Positions 15,784 through 22,267 of a stretch of DNA of 64,000 bases are shown piece by piece. The notes under the pieces were generated by a model that was not told the origin of the DNA, did not search any database, and saw only the letters and a list, made by a program, of their open reading frames with translations. A program made the translations under genes and the position numbers. The stretch is from IMG/VR virus record IMGVR_UViG_3300042882_001046, positions 54,269 to 118,268 of that record. The stretch is one strand, 5' to 3'. The first letter of the stretch is position 1, and each line of letters starts with the position of its first letter. The DNA is from a virus.

Positions 15784-15791
15784 TATTTATT
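15784..15791 (+). promoter_or_regulatory. TATTTATT box, 5 nt before start
   Basis: GATATTTATT-TCAAT-ATG; it supports ATG 15797 as the start of the M23 gene. Confidence 0.45.
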
Positions 15792-15796
15792 TCAAT

Positions 15797-17674
15797 ATGA
15801 GCATAGATAAAAAAATCTTAGAAATCTACAATCAGATTACCGAATCACAAAAGTCAATTATAAAAACGATTGGTTTAAATGAAGCCGCTTTGGAAGCTCC
15901 ATTAGATACTGTAAGAGTAAATTCTGGTTTTGGACCAAGATGGGGTAGATTACATAATGGTGTTGATTTAGCTGCGGACGCAGCAAATGTTAAATCTCCT
16001 GCGGATGGTGTTGTTGACATTGCCGCAATCAAAAATGATGATTGTGGAGGTACTATCATGATTAATCATGCTGACGGTTATAAATCAGGGTATTGCCACA
16101 TGCAAAAAATTAATGTAAGAGCAGGTCAAAAAGTTCAAAAAGGTGAAGTAATCGGAATTAGTGGTGGTGGTCCTAATGACCCTGGTAAAGGTAGAAGTGA
16201 TGGTAGACATTTACATTTTACTTTAAGAAAAGATGGTCAAGTTGTTGACCCTATGAATTTTATTGGCAAAGAAGGTATTGTCATGACAGGAAGTACCCCT
16301 GAATCCTCGTCTAAAGCATCAGAAGATGCGTATGATTATGCAACGTCTAAAAATAAATCCACAACAAGTTCATCACCAAAATATGCTGAGGTTGTTGGTA
16401 CAGTAACAAGTGCAGAAGGAATGAACGAAGAAATACAAGAAATTTTAAAACTTTACGATATAATTCTTAAAGAAGCCTCTTCCGCAAGTAGTGAATTATT
16501 TGGTGGTAATAACGTAAAAATACCTGTAGACGGGGCTCACGCAGGTCAATCAGGATGGCAAAGTAATAATGCTTGGGATATTGCGGCACCCGTAGGTACA
16601 CCTGTTTATGCATTAGCCGATGGAGTTGCCCAAACATTTTCAGACTATGGAAGAGAGGTTAGAGCAACCCAAGGAAAAAAACTTTACGGTCAAAGTTTTA
16701 CAGTGAAAAGTGACGGAGGTCTTCCAAGTATTTATTACACACATTTGGAAGGCTCACCTGTAACAAAAGGAGCAACAATCAAGTGCGGTCAATTTTTAGG
16801 TTATATTATGGATTTTCCTAATAGTAGTTACGACCACGTTCACATTGGAGTTGAGACTGGAAACATACGACAGTTTTTGAATGATGATGGTACAATGAAA
16901 TGTGCAAAAGGTCAACAAATTACTGGAGGAGAAATTAGTAATTCTCCTTCTACTGATGACGCATCATCAAAAGCGTATGATTATGCCGTTAGTAAACAAT
17001 CTTCACAAACATCATCAAGTATTCCAAAATATGCAGAAGTTGTTGGGACTGTGACAAGTGCCGAAGGGTTGAATGAGCAGAGAAATTTTGGTAAAAATAT
17101 ATCAAACAGATATGGTAGGGTTATAATTCCAAAAGATGATAATCCAAAAATTAAATCTCCAATATCTGGTGTTATTAACAATAAAAAGTATTTTTCGGGT
17201 TGCGCAAATCAATTAACTATTGAAAATAATGACAACGGAACTGTTTATTTACAATATTGTGGTATATCAAATGTAAAAGTTAGTAATGGTAGGAGAGTAA
17301 ATGTTGGTGATGTATTAGGTACTACTGATTCGGATGTAGAAGCTATTATGTATGATAGTAGGTGGAATAGAATTAATATTCCTTCTAAGGATTTAAAAAT
17401 AGATAAAAAAGAAAAGGATAAAGAAGAAGAGGTAGATAAAACAAGAAAAAGTTCTGACCCTGAGTATTTTGACCCTCTTATGGCATCTATTATGGGTATT
17501 CCAGGTAAATTGTTTCAAGATAAATATGATAAGTCAGGTAACAGAACAGAAAAAAGATATGGTGGTGTTGCCGACAAACAACAAGTAGACCCATGGGTTT
17601 TAAATTTCTTAAAAGACCCATTCAATAGAAAAAAGGTTAATGAAAATATAGAAAAAATTAAAAAGATGTTATAA
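15797..17674 (+). CDS. Triple M23 (LytM-like) peptidase protein, probably virion-associated
   Basis: 625 residues from ATG 15797. Domain 1 (about 35-160) keeps HNGVDLA and RHLHFTL, so all zinc ligands are present. Domain 2 (about 245-380) has NNAWDIA in place of H-x3-D but keeps YDHVHIG. Domain 3 (about 430-530) keeps the fold pattern without His ligands. Two near-identical linkers (AYDYA.SK then PKYAEVVGTVTSAEG) separate them. Each domain is preceded by an L/M-N-E site (GLNEA, GMNEE, GLNEQ). M23 enzymes cut peptidoglycan cross-bridges; this may be a tail or entry lysin with one live and two decaying copies. Confidence 0.85.
   Translation: MSIDKKILEIYNQITESQKSIIKTIGLNEAALEAPLDTVRVNSGFGPRWGRLHNGVDLAADAANVKSPADGVVDIAAIKNDDCGGTIMINHADGYKSGYCHMQKINVRAGQKVQKGEVIGISGGGPNDPGKGRSDGRHLHFTLRKDGQVVDPMNFIGKEGIVMTGSTPESSSKASEDAYDYATSKNKSTTSSSPKYAEVVGTVTSAEGMNEEIQEILKLYDIILKEASSASSELFGGNNVKIPVDGAHAGQSGWQSNNAWDIAAPVGTPVYALADGVAQTFSDYGREVRATQGKKLYGQSFTVKSDGGLPSIYYTHLEGSPVTKGATIKCGQFLGYIMDFPNSSYDHVHIGVETGNIRQFLNDDGTMKCAKGQQITGGEISNSPSTDDASSKAYDYAVSKQSSQTSSSIPKYAEVVGTVTSAEGLNEQRNFGKNISNRYGRVIIPKDDNPKIKSPISGVINNKKYFSGCANQLTIENNDNGTVYLQYCGISNVKVSNGRRVNVGDVLGTTDSDVEAIMYDSRWNRINIPSKDLKIDKKEKDKEEEVDKTRKSSDPEYFDPLMASIMGIPGKLFQDKYDKSGNRTEKRYGGVADKQQVDPWVLNFLKDPFNRKKVNENIEKIKKML
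16315..16431 (+). repeat. Linker repeat inside the M23 gene (copy 1; copy 2 at 16972-17081)
   Basis: The encoded segments AYDYA...PKYAEVVGTVTSAEG(M/L)NE occur twice, about 650 nt apart. This points to duplication of a linker-plus-M23 unit. Confidence 0.7.
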
Positions 17675-17676
17675 TA

Positions 17677-17705
17677 AAAAACCCACCATTAGGTGGGTTT
17701 TGTTT
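17677..17705. terminator. Bidirectional terminator
   Basis: AACCCACC-ATTA-GGTGGGTT with A-run before and T-run after, between the convergent M23 and lipoprotein genes. Confidence 0.75.
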
Positions 17706-17723
17706 TTAAGGGAAAGTTATAAA

Positions 17724-17915
17724 TTATTTTACTTCTTCTACTTTCTCAACATCAGCTTTAACTGAATCAACTGCCACTGCAGATGAATCAACTTTAACTG
17801 AATCAACAGCTACTGCAGTTGAATCAACCGCTTCTGTAGATTTACCAGTCCCGTTTCCGCAAGATGCTAACATTGTTGTTGCTGCAATTGCAAATAGTGC
17901 TACGATTTTTTTCAT
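17724..17915 (-). CDS. Small repetitive lipoprotein
   Basis: 63 residues from ATG 17915 (an upstream in-frame ATG at 17993 would put the signal peptide inside the protein). The signal peptide ends in the lipobox MLASC, followed by GNG. The mature part is a repeat of VAVDSVK and DSSAVAVDSVKAD. Similar small lipoproteins are common in Flavobacteria, suggesting host origin. Role unknown. Confidence 0.7.
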   Translation of the reverse strand: MKKIVALFAIAATTMLASCGNGTGKSTEAVDSTAVAVDSVKVDSSAVAVDSVKADVEKVEEVK

Positions 17916-18031
17916 GTTTTTTTGTTTTTTGTTTGTTATGTATTTTATTAACTTATGAACCATAAATATATGAAGAATTATCTTATGTGTCAATTATTTT
18001 AAAAGTTTTTTTTTGTTAAAATTTTGTTATG

Positions 18032-18117
18032 CGGAGAGTGTTGGGCTCGAACCAACGCGGCTGTTACACCCTACCTGTTTAGCAAACAGGCCCCTTCACC
18101 AACTTGGGTAACCCTCC
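18032..18117 (-). tRNA. tRNA-Ser(GCT)
   Basis: Acceptor GGAGGGT/ACTCTCC, long variable arm, anticodon loop TTGCTAA, T arm with GGTTCGAG, discriminator G followed by CA. Its 5' end abuts the stop codon of the 112-aa gene. Confidence 0.93.
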
Positions 18118-18456
18118 TTATTGTAATAATTGTATTAAATAATAAGATAATTTATATCCTGTAAACGCACCAAGAGCTGATGGTAATGGGAAAACAATCA
18201 TTTTACCTAAATCTGTAACGTATTTTGGTCTGTTAACAATCTTACCCATATAAAAGTAATATGTTAAGTACCCTAATAACACCGCTAAATCCGTTCTTGT
18301 TGCAATGAATACAACAATAGTCGCACCAATAAAACCAAAAGTAAAATTATCTCTAACTCCTTCCCAAATTTCAAATGTGGTAGCCTCTTTGTACTCTTTA
18401 ACAATTTTTTTAAACTTTGTTCTGTTTGTCTGTTTTTTTTTAATTTGTGATTCCAT
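18118..18456 (-). CDS. Membrane protein filling the gap between two tRNAs, 112 aa
   Basis: A basic N-terminus (about 1-25) precedes hydrophobic helices at about 37-55, 57-72 and 88-110. No family recognised. The start codon lies 1 nt after the tRNA-Ile discriminator base and the stop codon directly touches tRNA-Ser. If the array is one transcript, RNase Z cleavage would leave a mRNA beginning C-AUG. This is a clear case of tRNA punctuation. Confidence 0.65.
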   Translation of the reverse strand: MESQIKKKQTNRTKFKKIVKEYKEATTFEIWEGVRDNFTFGFIGATIVVFIATRTDLAVLLGYLTYYFYMGKIVNRPKYVTDLGKMIVFPLPSALGAFTGYKLSYYLIQLLQ

Positions 18457-18457
18457 G

Positions 18458-18531
18458 TTGGAATAGATGGATTCGAACCATCGACATCTACCGTATCAGG
18501 ATAGCGCTCTAACCAACTGAGCTATATTCCA
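18458..18531 (-). tRNA. tRNA-Ile(GAT)
   Basis: Acceptor TGGAATA/TATTCCA, anticodon stem CTATC/GGTAG with loop CTGATAC, T arm GATGG-TTCGAAT-CCATC, discriminator A. Confidence 0.93.
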
Positions 18532-18536
18532 ATGTG

Positions 18537-18706
18537 CTGTAAGGGAAGGAGTCGAACCTTCAAGAGGAGATTCAATTGATAACACAACGCTTGCAAGCTG
18601 GTGGTCTACCCCATATTATCAATCTATTTCTTTGTCCCCGCCCCCGAGACAGGAGGGTGCGTATGCCAAGGTCATAACTGAGACAACCTAATTTCGCCAC
18701 CTTACA
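18537..18706 (-). ncRNA. Aberrant 170-nt tRNA-like gene
   Basis: Acceptor TGTAAGG/CCTTACA, a normal T arm AAGG-TTCGACT-CCTT, discriminator G and trailing CA are all present. After the acceptor come TG, GCG...CGC (D-stem-like with a 30-nt loop) and a perfect 5-bp/7-nt arm CCCTC-CTGTCTC-GGGGG that would present GTC. About 85 nt then replace the variable region, including the stem ATTGATAA/TTATCAAT, and TTGTCTC/GGGACAA offers an alternative pairing. It is either an expanded tRNA, an interrupted tRNA or a tRNA-like regulatory RNA. Confidence 0.5.
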
Positions 18707-18711
18707 ATTTG

Positions 18712-18798
18712 CGGAGGAACAGGGATTCGAACCCCAGATACCCTTTCGAGTATGCCAGTTTTCAAGACTGGTGCAATCAACCGCTCTGCCATTCCTCC
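18712..18798 (-). tRNA. tRNA-Ser(TGA)
   Basis: Acceptor GGAGGAA/TTCCTCC, anticodon arm CCAGT-CTTGAAA-ACTGG, long variable arm, discriminator G. Confidence 0.94.
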
Positions 18799-18802
18799 AA
18801 AT

Positions 18803-18902
18803 AAAAGTGTTTTGGTCAACCACTCGCTACCCACCGCAGTATGACGATTCCCCCTGTGGTCATCGTACTTACGCCTAAGCCTTGTCCGTTGTAAACACTT
18901 TT
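18803..18902 (-). ncRNA. Structured spacer RNA between tRNA-Ser and tRNA-His
   Basis: A perfect 10-bp outer stem (AAAAGTGTTT/AAACACTTTT) is extended inward by CAAC/GTTG. An inner hairpin GTACGATGAC...GTCATAC has a 2-nt bulge. It is not a tRNA (no TTCGA) and has no convincing ORF. Its length of 100 nt and exact placement between tRNAs suggest an array-encoded small RNA. Confidence 0.4.
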
Positions 18903-18903
18903 G

Positions 18904-18977
18904 GGTGACTAACGGGAATCGAACCCGTGACAACTTGAACCACAATCAAGCGCTCTACCTACTGAGCTATAGACACC
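18904..18977 (-). tRNA. tRNA-His(GTG)
   Basis: Anticodon arm CTTGA-TTGTGGT-TCAAG, T arm ACGGG-TTCGATT-CCCGT. An encoded G at -1 faces C73, the tRNA-His hallmark. The acceptor has one T-T mismatch. Confidence 0.92.
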
Positions 18978-18982
18978 ATATG

Positions 18983-19052
18983 TTGCGTGTATGAGGTTCG
19001 AACTCACTTGACCTTCCTTATGAGAGAAAGTTCTTTCCCACTAAGCCACGCA
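18983..19052 (-). tRNA. tRNA with CAT anticodon (Met or Ile2)
   Basis: Anticodon loop CTCATAA, T arm GTGAG-TTCGAAC-CTCAT, acceptor TGCGTGG/ACACGCA with one mismatch. No initiator hallmarks. Only 70 nt because of a short D arm. A second CAT tRNA lies at 26499. Confidence 0.85.
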
Positions 19053-19058
19053 GTTTAG

Positions 19059-19130
19059 TGGTTTTATTAGGACTCGAACCCAAACTCCGAAATCCGTAGT
19101 TTCGTGTGCTATCCATTACACCATAAAACC
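19059..19130 (-). tRNA. tRNA-Arg(ACG)
   Basis: Acceptor GGTTTTA/TAAAACC, anticodon arm CGAAA-CTACGGA-TTTCG, T arm TTGGG-TTCGAGT-CCTAA, discriminator A. A34 would need host TadA to become inosine. Confidence 0.9.
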
Positions 19131-19134
19131 GTTG

Positions 19135-19205
19135 TTGTCCCTCAGGGATTCGAACCCCAACTGGATGGACCAAAACCACCTGTACTACCGTTATACTAAA
19201 GGACA
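19135..19205 (-). tRNA. tRNA-Gln(TTG)
   Basis: Acceptor TGTCCTT/AGGGACA, anticodon arm GGTGG-TTTTGGT-CCATC, T loop TTCGAAT, discriminator A. Confidence 0.92.
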
Positions 19206-19213
19206 CTTTAGTG

Positions 19214-19293
19214 TGGGAGTGGAGGGATTCGAACCCCCAATGTCGACGACCACAGATTTACAGTCTGCTAAGCAACCGTTGCTCAACACTCCC
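19214..19293 (-). tRNA. tRNA-Tyr(GTA)
   Basis: Acceptor GGGAGTG/CACTCCC, anticodon loop CTGTAAA on stem CAGA/TCTG, long variable arm, T loop TTCGAAT, discriminator A. Confidence 0.93.
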
Positions 19294-19298
19294 AAGTT

Positions 19299-19524
19299 AG
19301 GAAAGGAGAAGATGGTCGAGTGGACATCTCCTTTTACGATTGGCATTACTCAGGTGTATTTCTCCCAACTCCGATGATACCGACCAAAATACACTCTCAT
19401 GTCATAGGTACCACCATTCCCCAATCAACCTATAAAACGATAATAGAATGTCCCAGCCGTCTCCTTCTCTTATCTAACATACACTAACAGCTAAATACGG
19501 CTTGACTGATTATACTGTATGTTT
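19299..19524 (-). ncRNA. Large structured RNA candidate with pseudoknot
   Basis: A 233-nt spacer between tRNA-Tyr and tRNA-Trp. On the minus strand, in order: AACATACA/TGTATGTT (8 bp); AGCCGT in that loop pairs with ACGGCT downstream, forming an H-type pseudoknot; ATAGGT/ACCTAT; GTGTATTT/AAATACAC (8 bp); AAAGGAGATG/CATCTTCTCCTTT. No convincing ORF over 16 codons. Not RNase P, 6S or tmRNA by visible motifs. Confidence 0.45.
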
Positions 19525-19526
19525 TG

Positions 19527-19600
19527 CACGGGTGGAGAGGTTCGAACTCCCGACAACTGGTTTTGGAGACCAGTACTCTACCAAACTGAGCTACACCCGC
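19527..19600 (-). tRNA. tRNA-Trp(CCA)
   Basis: Acceptor GCGGGTG/CACCCGT, anticodon arm CTGGT-CTCCAAA-ACCAG, T loop TTCGAAC, discriminator G. Confidence 0.94.
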
Positions 19601-19605
19601 TTATA

Positions 19606-19848
19606 TTACCTATACTTCCTGATAATCTTCATTATCTCTCCGATATCTGTAAGTTCCATCTTTTGTCCGACACGGATTGGATAGAATGCCACGGTAAATC
19701 CGTGGTTTCCACAAAAACGTTCGGTTACTCTTTTTCCATTAACTTTTTCAAGATAAATCCATGGAATGTTACCTGCGAATTCACATTTGATTCCCAGTTT
19801 GTCCATTCTTCTTCTGAAATCGTTTAATACTCTTGTGTCTGTTTCCAT
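19606..19848 (-). CDS. Hypothetical protein, 80 aa
   Basis: Soluble and basic (DFRRRMDKLGIKCEFAGNIPWIYLEKVNGKRVTERF). The FAGNIPWIYLEKVNGKRV stretch looks like a small mixed alpha/beta fold; no family named. It lies in the array 14 nt downstream of the tRNA-Cys 3' end, so its leader would be made by tRNA processing. Confidence 0.6.
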   Translation of the reverse strand: METDTRVLNDFRRRMDKLGIKCEFAGNIPWIYLEKVNGKRVTERFCGNHGFTVAFYPIRVGQKMELTDIGEIMKIIRKYR

Positions 19849-19862
19849 AAGTTTATTTTTTG

Positions 19863-19934
19863 AGGTCGAACCCAGAATCGAACTGGGGTAATTAGTTTTG
19901 CAGACTAACGCCTAAGCCGCTCGGCCACCCGACC
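19863..19934 (-). tRNA. tRNA-Cys(GCA)
   Basis: Acceptor GGTCGGG/TTCGACC, anticodon loop CTGCAAA on TTAGT/ACTAA, T loop TTCGATT, discriminator T as expected for Cys. Confidence 0.93.
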
Positions 19935-19940
19935 ATTGTT

Positions 19941-20174
19941 TTATTTAACCATATCAAAGTTAATCATATTCTCTGACATTAATTCACGAAGTTCATTTCT
20001 TATTTCCTGATATGCGTCATACTTGTCCTGTGGTAAATCATCGGAAGCATATTTAGTTTTCGCTCTCAATGATTGGTCCAAATCCCAAAGTATTGACCAC
20101 ATCTTCATTCCTTTAGTTGCCAAGTCGAAATCTTGTTGGTCCTCAGGTAAATTAAATTCTAAAACAGCTTTCAT
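19941..20174 (-). CDS. Hypothetical protein, 77 aa
   Basis: Start at ATG 20174 (KAVLEFNLPEDQQDFDLATKG); an upstream in-frame ATG at 20270 would add residues lying inside the preceding gene. Helical, Trp-containing (MWSILWDLDQSLRAKTKY). This type recurs in phage genomes without known function. It overlaps the upstream gene by 23 nt. Confidence 0.65.
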   Translation of the reverse strand: MKAVLEFNLPEDQQDFDLATKGMKMWSILWDLDQSLRAKTKYASDDLPQDKYDAYQEIRNELRELMSENMINFDMVK

Positions 20175-20352
20175 TTTTTTTCTCTTTATATTTTTTACAT
20201 CTCTTTTTTGGTACTTCAACGTAATATGAACCCATAAACGATGAGAATACACCAACGTAGTTGGACCCAACCTCTTTTACATCATGGAGCACTGAACCCT
20301 CAAAAAGGTTGAAGAAGATGTCAGTACAGTCTTTTTTTGTTACAACTTTCAT
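20152..20352 (-). CDS. Hypothetical protein, 66 aa
   Basis: Start at ATG 20352 (MKVVTKKDC), chosen because TATATTTG lies exactly 4 nt upstream; the longer frame from 20367 would run through this promoter. A C-terminal PKKRCKKYKEKK tail may bind nucleic acid. Function unknown. Confidence 0.55.
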   Translation of the reverse strand: MKVVTKKDCTDIFFNLFEGSVLHDVKEVGSNYVGVFSSFMGSYYVEVPKKRCKKYKEKKNESCFRI

Positions 20353-20356
20353 ATTA

Positions 20357-20364
20357 CAAATATA
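20357..20364 (-). promoter_or_regulatory. TATATTTG box 4 nt before start (leaderless)
   Basis: Minus strand TATATTTG-TAAT-ATG. It defines the start of the 66-aa gene. Confidence 0.65.
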
Positions 20365-20390
20365 CACAATTTTATTTAATTTTTCTAATG

Positions 20391-20464
20391 TGACCCCGCC
20401 GAGATTCGAACTCGGGACTCCTTCATTAAAAGTGAAGTGCTCTAGCCAACTGAGCTACGAAGTC
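20391..20464 (-). tRNA. tRNA-Lys(TTT)
   Basis: Acceptor GACTTCG/CGGGGTC, anticodon arm CTTCA-CTTTTAA-TGAAG, T arm CCGAG-TTCGAAT-CTCGG, discriminator A. Confidence 0.94.
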
Positions 20465-20470
20465 TTATTG

Positions 20471-20543
20471 TGGTAACGGTCAGAATCGAACTGACGACAC
20501 CTTGGTCTTCAGCCAAGTGCTCTACCAACTGAGCTACATCACC
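20471..20543 (-). tRNA. tRNA-Phe(GAA)
   Basis: Acceptor GGTGATG/CGTTACC, anticodon arm CTTGG-CTGAAGA-CCAAG, T loop TTCGATT, discriminator A. Confidence 0.94.
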
Positions 20544-20548
20544 ATTTG

Positions 20549-20621
20549 TAGTCCCTGTAGGAATCGAACCTACGACATCTTGCATGTAAAACAAGCGCTC
20601 TCCCAACTGAGCTAAAGGACT
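20549..20621 (-). tRNA. tRNA-Val(TAC)
   Basis: Acceptor AGTCCTT/AGGGACT, anticodon arm CTTGT-TTTACAT-GCAAG, T arm GTAGG-TTCGATT-CCTAC, discriminator A. Confidence 0.94.
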
Positions 20622-20626
20622 GTTTG

Positions 20627-20700
20627 TACTCCGTACGGGGCTCGAACCCGTAATCTTCACCGTGAAAGGGTGACGACTTAACCAATTTGTCCAACGGAGC
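20627..20700 (-). tRNA. tRNA-Glu(TTC)
   Basis: Acceptor GCTCCGT/ACGGAGT, anticodon arm TCACC-CTTTCAC-GGTGA, T arm ACGGG-TTCGAGC-CCCGT, discriminator A. Confidence 0.93.
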
Positions 20701-20756
20701 AATTATTCAACAAAAATACGACCAATAAATCAAAGAACCAAAAAACATCAAAATAA

Positions 20757-20790
20757 AAAACCCCGAACCTTTTTACGAGTTCGGGGTATA
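20757..20790 (-). terminator. Minus-strand terminator after the 32-aa gene
   Basis: CCCCGAAC/GTTCGGGG; read on the minus strand it is followed by TTTTTTATTTT. Confidence 0.7.
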
Positions 20791-20820
20791 TAAAAAATTT
20801 AGTTTATTAATCTAAAAAAA

Positions 20821-20919
20821 TTATCCTATTTTGACATCCGAACTACATAATAGCATACGCTCATACCAACAAATCGATTGTTGTGTACTAAAGACCATAT
20901 GTTTAAATGTAGTTTTCAT
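20821..20919 (-). CDS. Small protein, 32 aa
   Basis: MKTTFKHMVFST... ends SSDVKIG, with two Cys. It is bracketed by its own signals: TATCTTTG (20938-20945) 18 nt before the ATG, and a hairpin with T-run about 30 nt after the stop. That arrangement supports a real transcription unit, though the product may be unimportant if it is an RNA gene. No homology claimed. Confidence 0.45.
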   Translation of the reverse strand: MKTTFKHMVFSTQQSICWYERMLLCSSDVKIG

Positions 20920-20937
20920 TGTTTCTTATATATAGTA

Positions 20938-20945
20938 CAAAGATA
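20938..20945 (-). promoter_or_regulatory. TATCTTTG promoter box
   Basis: Perfect -7 box on the minus strand, 18 nt before the 32-aa ORF (leadered class). Confidence 0.55.
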
Positions 20946-20981
20946 CAAAAAAATCTTTGGGTGTCAAATATTTTTTTTAAC

Positions 20982-20989
20982 TATTTATA
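20982..20989 (+). promoter_or_regulatory. TATTTATA box, 4 nt before start
   Basis: CTATTTATA-AAAG-ATG upstream of the 139-aa gene. Confidence 0.45.
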
Positions 20990-20993
20990 AAAG

Positions 20994-21413
20994 ATGAAAA
21001 CATTGAGACAAATCATTAAGGAAGAATTATTACTTGAAAAAAGAATCACTCAAGTTAATTCGTCTTTAGAAGTAGTATTCCTATTTGACGTAAACAGGAC
21101 CACTCACGCCTTTGATAGAGACACAAGAGATGATATTGAAGGGTATAATGTAAGACCGATTGTTAACGCTGAAATTAGAGAGATTATCAGTACAGTAAAA
21201 AAAGATATTGCCGAAAAAATAGTTTCAAGGGAAATTAACCCTGAAGTAGATTTTGTTGTAAAGTCCTTAAAATGGGAATTAGCCATGGCAATAACTCCTG
21301 TTCATATTGGAGGAACTTATTGGCAATTAATTATCAAAACAGTATTCAGAGAATCCAAATACAACCCTTTTAGAGTGGGTGAAAACCAATTGGTGATTTA
21401 CTCAGACATTTAA
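20994..21413 (+). CDS. Putative virion protein with N-terminal targeting helix, 139 aa
   Basis: The N-terminus MKTLRQIIKEELLLEKR is an amphipathic helix with L-x-E, like several proteins here and like N-termini common in environmental tailed phages. The rest is a soluble alpha/beta protein (EVVFLFDVNRT; HIGGTYWQLIIKTVF), unrecognised. A TATTTATA box lies 4 nt before the ATG. Processing by a prohead protease is hypothesised. Confidence 0.55.
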   Translation: MKTLRQIIKEELLLEKRITQVNSSLEVVFLFDVNRTTHAFDRDTRDDIEGYNVRPIVNAEIREIISTVKKDIAEKIVSREINPEVDFVVKSLKWELAMAITPVHIGGTYWQLIIKTVFRESKYNPFRVGENQLVIYSDI

Positions 21414-21418
21414 AAAAA

Positions 21419-21505
21419 AAAAGGGTAACACTAGTATCTGAATCGTTCCCGTGTTACCCAGTTTGTAATTGAGCTTGTGTATCTAAATCGTGCTCCTCAA
21501 TCACA
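21419..21505 (-). ncRNA. Small RNA candidate with promoter and terminator
   Basis: TATCTTTG at 21509-21516 is followed after 4 nt by GTG. About 45-85 nt later comes the 9-bp hairpin GGGTAACAC/GTGTTACCC and a run of T (minus strand). A 16-codon GTG ORF (21454-21504) ends inside the hairpin. The unit is either a short RNA of about 85 nt or a leaderless micro-ORF. Confidence 0.45.
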
Positions 21506-21508
21506 ATA

Positions 21509-21516
21509 CAAAGATA
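21509..21516 (-). promoter_or_regulatory. TATCTTTG promoter of the small RNA
   Basis: Perfect TAnnTTTG on the minus strand; +1 is predicted near 21504. Confidence 0.55.
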
Positions 21517-21543
21517 CAAAAATATTTCGTACCACAAAAAATA

Positions 21544-22254
21544 TTATCCCTGAATATTAAAATTAATCACACATCTGTGAGTTTTTCCGTAAAAAGGTTT
21601 AACCGAATGAACAATATCGTAAGGCCAAATTATTAACATCCCTTTCTTTGGTCTAATAAAGTAAGACATTCCCCTAACGTGAAATGTAAATACCCCACTA
21701 TATGGATGGTCATCAACTGGGTCTCCGTCAGATAGATAATAACCACCAGAAAAGTTTAAAGTTGTTTCTTCATTTGGTTGCCATCTACAATGATTATGAG
21801 CGTTATGTCCACGACCTTCAGTTGGATTATAATATTGCATCCAACTCTCAGTAATCATTGGTTTTCTGTTGTGTTCAAATCCAAGTTTGTCCAGCATCTC
21901 CATATAACCCAATTCTACCCTTTTTTTAATTTTCTTAACACATTCCTCATCTATATTAAGAAAATCGTTTGGCGGGGTCCAAAATCGACTACCAATGGGG
22001 TTATGTTCCGTTGGTTCCACCCACATGTCTTGCCTATTGTAGTTTACTTGATATGTAGATTGTCTTTGTTCGTCGTATTGTTCTGGTAACTCTTGACCCA
22101 TCAATTTTTGTTGGTCGGTTAGAGCATTAAAACCAAAATTATAAACTTCGTCTTGAAGTTCGTCATCTGTGAATACTTTCATAAACACAGGAATAGGTGC
22201 AAGATGAAAAAGATTCTCCTGACTTGTTTTAACTAATGGATTTTTTACGTACAT
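21544..22254 (-). CDS. 2OG-Fe(II) oxygenase, phage type
   Basis: 236 residues. The C-terminal half has HNHCRWQPN, SGGYYLSDGD, FHVRGMSYFIRPKKGMLIIWP and IVHSVKPF followed by RCVINFNI, matching the 2OG-FeII_Oxy_5 group frequent in large environmental phages. The target is unknown. It lies 13 nt after the tRNA-Leu(TAG) 3' end in the same direction, so a tRNA-processing-derived leader is likely. Confidence 0.8.
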   Translation of the reverse strand: MYVKNPLVKTSQENLFHLAPIPVFMKVFTDDELQDEVYNFGFNALTDQQKLMGQELPEQYDEQRQSTYQVNYNRQDMWVEPTEHNPIGSRFWTPPNDFLNIDEECVKKIKKRVELGYMEMLDKLGFEHNRKPMITESWMQYYNPTEGRGHNAHNHCRWQPNEETTLNFSGGYYLSDGDPVDDHPYSGVFTFHVRGMSYFIRPKKGMLIIWPYDIVHSVKPFYGKTHRCVINFNIQG

Positions 22255-22267
22255 AATTTAAATCTTG

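Noticed and set aside
18537-18706. Group I intron in a tRNA gene
   Set aside because: The extra sequence is only about 90 nt, too short for a group I intron core, and no P3-P7-like elements were seen.
18572-19206. Several 60-85 codon ORFs across the tRNA cluster
   Set aside because: They run through clear tRNA cloverleafs on either strand and have tRNA-derived composition (for example GFEPPM or GVRIP from T-arm sequence).
19294-19526. 16-codon ORF MRVYFGRYHRSWEKYT on the minus strand
   Set aside because: No promoter, ribosome site or terminator fits it, and it lies inside strong RNA stems.
20152-20367. 71-aa start at 20367 for the small minus-strand gene
   Set aside because: It would translate across the TATATTTG promoter; the ATG 4 nt after that box is a better start.
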